A stretch of DNA of 21,719 nucleotides. It comes from Ophiothrix spiculata (taxonomy: Eukaryota > Echinodermata > Ophiuroidea > Amphilepidida > Ophiotrichidae). The notes beneath the pieces were generated by a model that was not told the origin of the DNA, made no database searches, and saw only the letters and a list, made by a program, of their open reading frames with translations. This document shows positions 18,401 through 21,719 of this stretch, one piece after another. The DNA is taken from NCBI GenBank assembly GCA_000969725.1, contig JXSR01S015971.1, one strand, 5' to 3'. The translations under genes and the position numbers were made by a program. Each line of letters begins with the position of its first letter. Position 1 is the stretch's first letter.

Positions 18401-18713
18401 TTATCTGTTTAAGTTAGGAGAACTTGGGTCTTGGTTTTGTCAAATATTGGTCAACTCTGTGTGAATATTGATTCAAAATGTCAATAGTATTGTACTTAAC
18501 AAGGCATACTGCCTCGGACATCAAATGCAATATATTGTCTTGTGCACAAAATCTGTTCAGATTTTATCAATGTATGTATTCTGTTCCTATTTTGTAGAAT
18601 TGCAATAATTTTATTCCGTCAATTTGTTGCTTTAAAGAGTTTTTTCTCTCTATAAAATGTCCATTGCATTGTTGTCAAGTAGCATGTTCTACACATGAAG
18701 ATTCCTCTGGTCC
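18401..18713. other. Intergenic stretch, nothing recognised
   Basis: AT-rich non-coding sequence between two repeats. Confidence 0.45.
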
Positions 18714-18914
18714 GTACTTATAAAGGGCTTCTGCATTATTACTGCATGTACTCACAACTCGCCAATTGGGAACCAGAACTCGCCAATTGGGAACCTGGCT
18801 AACTGCCATCTTTCCACGTGTTGCCAACATTGGTTTTATGCAGTTCCCAACAGGCAAAAGCCCTACGCACCACACATACTAGTACATGCAGGAGCCTTTT
18901 TATATATTAGTGGT
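18714..18914. mobile_element. Foldback element with central tandem repeat
   Basis: The left arm (GTACTTATAAAGGGCTTCTG, then ACTGCATGTACT) pairs loosely with the right arm (AGTACATGCAGGAGCC, then TTTTTATATATTAGTGGTAC). Inside, a 21-base unit AACTCGCCAATTGGGAACC plus two bases is repeated twice in tandem (18756-18797, 20 of 21 identical). TTCCCAA at about 18844 pairs with it. The boundaries are approximate. Confidence 0.55.
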
Positions 18915-19286
18915 ACAGGAATAAAGAGTTTTAGTAAGATTGTGGGAAAGGAATGTCCTTCAGCTACAGGATGTATGGTTAAGATAATTTGAAATGATAC
19001 AATGTATATCATTAGATTTAATTAGAGAATAAAAGATACGCTCGTGTCAATTACAACAAAATAATGTACACTCATCCATTGTAAGAAATACATGATATAA
19101 GCAAAGTAAGAATCACATCTTTTTTTCTCATTCTTAGTCACAAATTTGAGTAATTTTTAACCAAGAATAAGGTCACATATTTGTAAAAGAGCAATAAACT
19201 CCATGATATGTATGTGTAAAACGTACACCCCTATTTAAACATGAAGTATTCTAAAGCAAGTAGAGTATACTTTGTATCAAATGTGT
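18915..19286. other. Intergenic stretch, nothing recognised
   Basis: AT-rich non-coding sequence with no tRNA-like core or inverted repeat recognised. Confidence 0.45.
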
Positions 19287-19503
19287 ATAGACTCACCAGG
19301 TATACACTGTATGCAGCGCCCCAAGAAGGAGCATTCGCACAGGGGACCAACGGCTTAACGTAACTATCCGAACCACGGAGCAATTAGAGTAAAGTTTCTT
19401 GCCCAAGGAAACAAGGAGACGTAAACCGCCTGGCCCGGGGCTCGAACCCGCAACCTCTGTATTACGAGACCCGTGCTCTAACCGCTCGGCCACGCTCCCC
19501 CCT
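19287..19503 (-). mobile_element. tRNA-derived SINE
   Basis: On the - strand the head reads GGGGGAGCGTGGCCGAGCGG then TTAGAGCAC, with a clean A-box. The B-box GGTTCGAGCCC follows. The body has CCTTGGGCAAGAAACTTTAC, a word common to animal SINE cores, and ACGTTAAGCCGTTGGTCCCC near the tail. The head resembles a tRNA with a CTCGTAA loop, possibly Thr, but the anticodon stem does not pair well. ATGTGTATA and ATGTATATC outside the ends may be an imperfect target duplication. The 66-codon frame across it is spurious. Confidence 0.8.
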
Positions 19504-19631
19504 TATGTATATCTACATTGCATCTTAATTTCTAATACTTAGTTTAACGCAAAGCACACTGTCATGTATTATCTCATAATGGATACTACAGGTTGTTTTA
19601 AAATAAAATCACACGTGAACGTAAAGACTAA

Positions 19632-19799
19632 GGCCCGTTTTCCAGAAAGTTGTTAGCTAAACCATGGTCTTAATTCTCGTCAACAGCACGGCTCATTGAA
19701 CTGTTCCGCTTGAAATTTGCAACGGTGCATATCATTCCTGGACAGCTGGTGTTCAGTTTAAACCGTGGTTTAGCTAAACACCTTTCTGGAATACTGGCC
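19632..19799. mobile_element. PIF/Harbinger-type MITE
   Basis: TAA stands directly outside both ends (19629-19631 and 19800-19802), the usual TWA target of PIF/Harbinger. The ends GGCCCGTTTTCCAGAAAG and, inverted, GGCCAGTATTCCAGAAAG match at 16 of 18. Pairing continues through TTAGCTAAACCAYGGT. It is 168 bp and non-coding. Confidence 0.85.
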
Positions 19800-19955
19800 T
19801 AAGAATTCAGTATACAAGGCAGCTGTGAACCGAATATTTAATGAAAAGGTACAGAGAGTATTGTACCTGATGTAATGTATGGGATATTAGAAAAGGATAC
19901 TTAAAATGATTTCAGAGCAGAATATATATAATAGCTAGATATGTGTAGTACTTAA

Positions 19956-20690
19956 GGGCCCTGTCAACCCTCCATTTTCAGAAAGTGGTTTTGCTCTGTA
20001 ACTCAGCAACGAATAATTAAATCCATATAAAAGTATACATTTCTAGATGTGAATTTGCATACTAAAGACGCTGGTCAAGTCAGTTTTGGACAAAAATGTA
20101 AAATTTTGGCCCTAAGGTCCAAAAAAGGTCCAAAAATCATGTTTTTGGCCCAAAAATTTACGGGAAAGCTAACTACACTTTGCTTTGGTAAAATTTTGAA
20201 CTGCTTTACTTTTTAGAATCTAGAAAGCAATATCTAGGAACGCTTTTTTCAAATTTTTGATTTTTTTCTTCATTTTTGAAATATTGCCGAAAATAGGTCA
20301 AAATCCCACTGCTGACACCAAAATTTGTGTCAGAAGTGGGATTTTTGAGATTTTTTAGACCAATTTTTGACAATATCTCAAAAACTAAGAAAAAAATCAA
20401 AAATTTGAAAAAAGCGTTCCTAGATTTTGCTTTCTAGATTCTAAAAAGTAAAATGGTTCGAAATTTCACCAAAGCAAAATTTAGTTAGCTTTCCCGTAAA
20501 ATTTTGGGCCAAAAAACTTGATTTTTGGACCTAGGTCCAAAATGACACATTTTGGTCCAAAAATGACATCACCATCATGTTCAGTATGCAAATTCGCTTC
20601 TAGAAACATATACTTTTATTTGGATTTAATCATCCGTTGCTGAGTTACAGAGCATAAAATATTTCAGAAAACGAAGGGTTGACAGGGCCC
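19956..20690. mobile_element. TTAA-flanked foldback element, 735 bp
   Basis: TTAA lies at both ends (19952-19955 and 20691-20694), next to perfect inverted ends GGGCCCTGTCAACCCT. The two halves pair along almost the whole length, sharing GCTCTGTAACTCAGCAACG, GTATAYRTTTCTAGA and GCGTTCCTAGAT. The centre is a small stem GTGTCAG...CTGACAC near 20310-20335. A TTAA target suggests a piggyBac-type mover. A 2-base TA target inside TTAA cannot be excluded. It has no transposase. Confidence 0.85.
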
Positions 20691-20694
20691 TTAA

Positions 20695-21719
20695 ATGAAG
20701 TAATTATATGGTAACAGATTTATTTTTAATATTTTTTTAGAAGCGATGTGACATTTTATTTGATCTTCCATTGCAATTAATTGCATACTTTTTGATTTGG
20801 TGATTATGTAAACAATATGTTAACAGCAGATATGGCACAACTTTCACACCCTTCCTGTTCATAGCGAGAGGTACATTTGCATTGGTGAATGGGCACGCAT
20901 CGTGTCTCGCTTTTGCGGTTGCAGAGAAAAATTTACCAACAATGCGAGCGCAATAGACAATGAGGACATTTAAGTTGTGCATAAATTCACTGTAACCAAA
21001 CTGGGCATAAATAGGTTTGTAATGTGAATGCATATTTTGTGTGTTTTAAGTGAGACGGCAGTATTTGTTTACTGTACTATGGGGGTTGCAATACTGCAAT
21101 CTACCATGAAATTGTCGCAGGAAATGCATCTTGAAACCTATGGATATCCAAATTCAACAGGTTGGTTGAATTTTTGTTTGGAGGCAACTTTCTTACCTCG
21201 ATGAGAAGTTCCAACTATAAATACCCACCAAAAATTCAATATAATCAGAAATTTATGTTTGGGCAGGAATTATGAAAAAATTGGCCCAGATGGTACAACA
21301 ATCAATATACCACAAATACAGTAGATGAGAATTTTTCACTTCATTGATAAAGTCTAGTGACACCTTGCTTCAGATAAAGAACTTTGCGAGGGGACAAGCC
21401 ACCAAAATGAAAAGAAATGAGTATTAGTTTGGGCCCCTTGCCCCTGTATGTAGACTAAGTAGTTAAAAGGTTCTTCAACGGTATATGTGTCTTTTTAATT
21501 TTGGTCGCTCACCTCACACACACCGTTGAAGCAACAAAGCACGATTTACGAGGAGCCACGTAAATAGATAGCGAGCGAAGCAAAAATGATTCGCTCTCAA
21601 AATCTCTTTTACCAGTCTTCACTTGCTACGGTCAACCAAGTGAATTTACGTTAATGTCCCATCTGTTACAGTCATAAATGTTGTATAACGAGACTAATTT
21701 GTTACGTGAATGAAATTGA
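20695..21719. other. Intergenic stretch, one weak foldback
   Basis: No gene is recognised; the 98-codon - strand frame at 20737-21033 lacks a known domain. A loose inverted pair, CTTCAACGGT at about 21473 and ACCGTTGAAG at about 21522, is visible near the end. Confidence 0.45.

Noticed and set aside
19430-19503. Functional tRNA gene on the - strand
   Set aside because: A and B boxes are good but the anticodon stem does not pair and the sequence continues into a SINE body.
20737-21033. 98-codon - strand frame
   Set aside because: No recognisable domain or gene context.

Overview
The window is eukaryotic nuclear DNA from a metazoan. It is AT-rich, has GT-AG introns, and is dense in small transposon fossils. 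The one host gene I can support is on the + strand: the mitochondrial citrate (tricarboxylate) carrier SLC25A1/CIC. Its close match to the vertebrate protein, the recurring TAGGCCTA-type words and the types of SINE and LINE suggest a marine invertebrate, most likely a deuterostome such as an echinoderm. That assignment is inference and of low confidence.

Layout. Bases 1-7079 lie upstream of the first carrier exon seen here and are probably the first intron plus upstream sequence. They hold a pogo/mariner-like MITE (339-489), a 5'-truncated CR1-like LINE on the - strand (1692-2798), a TA-flanked inverted-repeat element (3003-3357), a TTAA-flanked element of about 1.07 kb (3671-4744) and a second long-terminal-inverted-repeat element (6008-6989) that contains a tRNA-like repeat (6067-6324). 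Carrier exons follow at 7080-7287, 11314-11540, 13852-14072, 14839-14912 and 17082-17196, ending at a TAG stop with a poly(A) signal about 95 bases later. Together they encode about 281 of an expected 310 residues. The N-terminal exon of about 31 residues is not in the window. A second copy of the third coding exon (11080-11249) stands before a run of 50 N and is most simply an unmerged haplotype.

The introns are packed with foldback DNA elements: 8242-8492, 9004-9160, 10366-10884 (itself split by a TA-flanked 131-bp element), 14495-14618, 15924-16110 and 16188-16361. There are also tRNA-derived SINEs (7640-7910, 15635-15917) and a 5'-truncated LINE with a perfect 9-bp target-site duplication and an open 306-codon reading frame (11954-12879). 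Downstream of the gene are a tRNA-like repeat (18073-18300), a foldback with a central tandem repeat (18714-18914), a SINE (19287-19503), a PIF/Harbinger-type MITE (19632-19799) and a 735-bp TTAA-flanked foldback element (19956-20690).

I see no operon, CRISPR array, viral element or multi-gene system. The most informative signals are the duplicated exon at the gap, the nested foldback insertion that restores a clean TA site, the intact LINE tail with its duplication, and a repeat type that pairs telomere-like inverted ends with an internal tRNA-type promoter.
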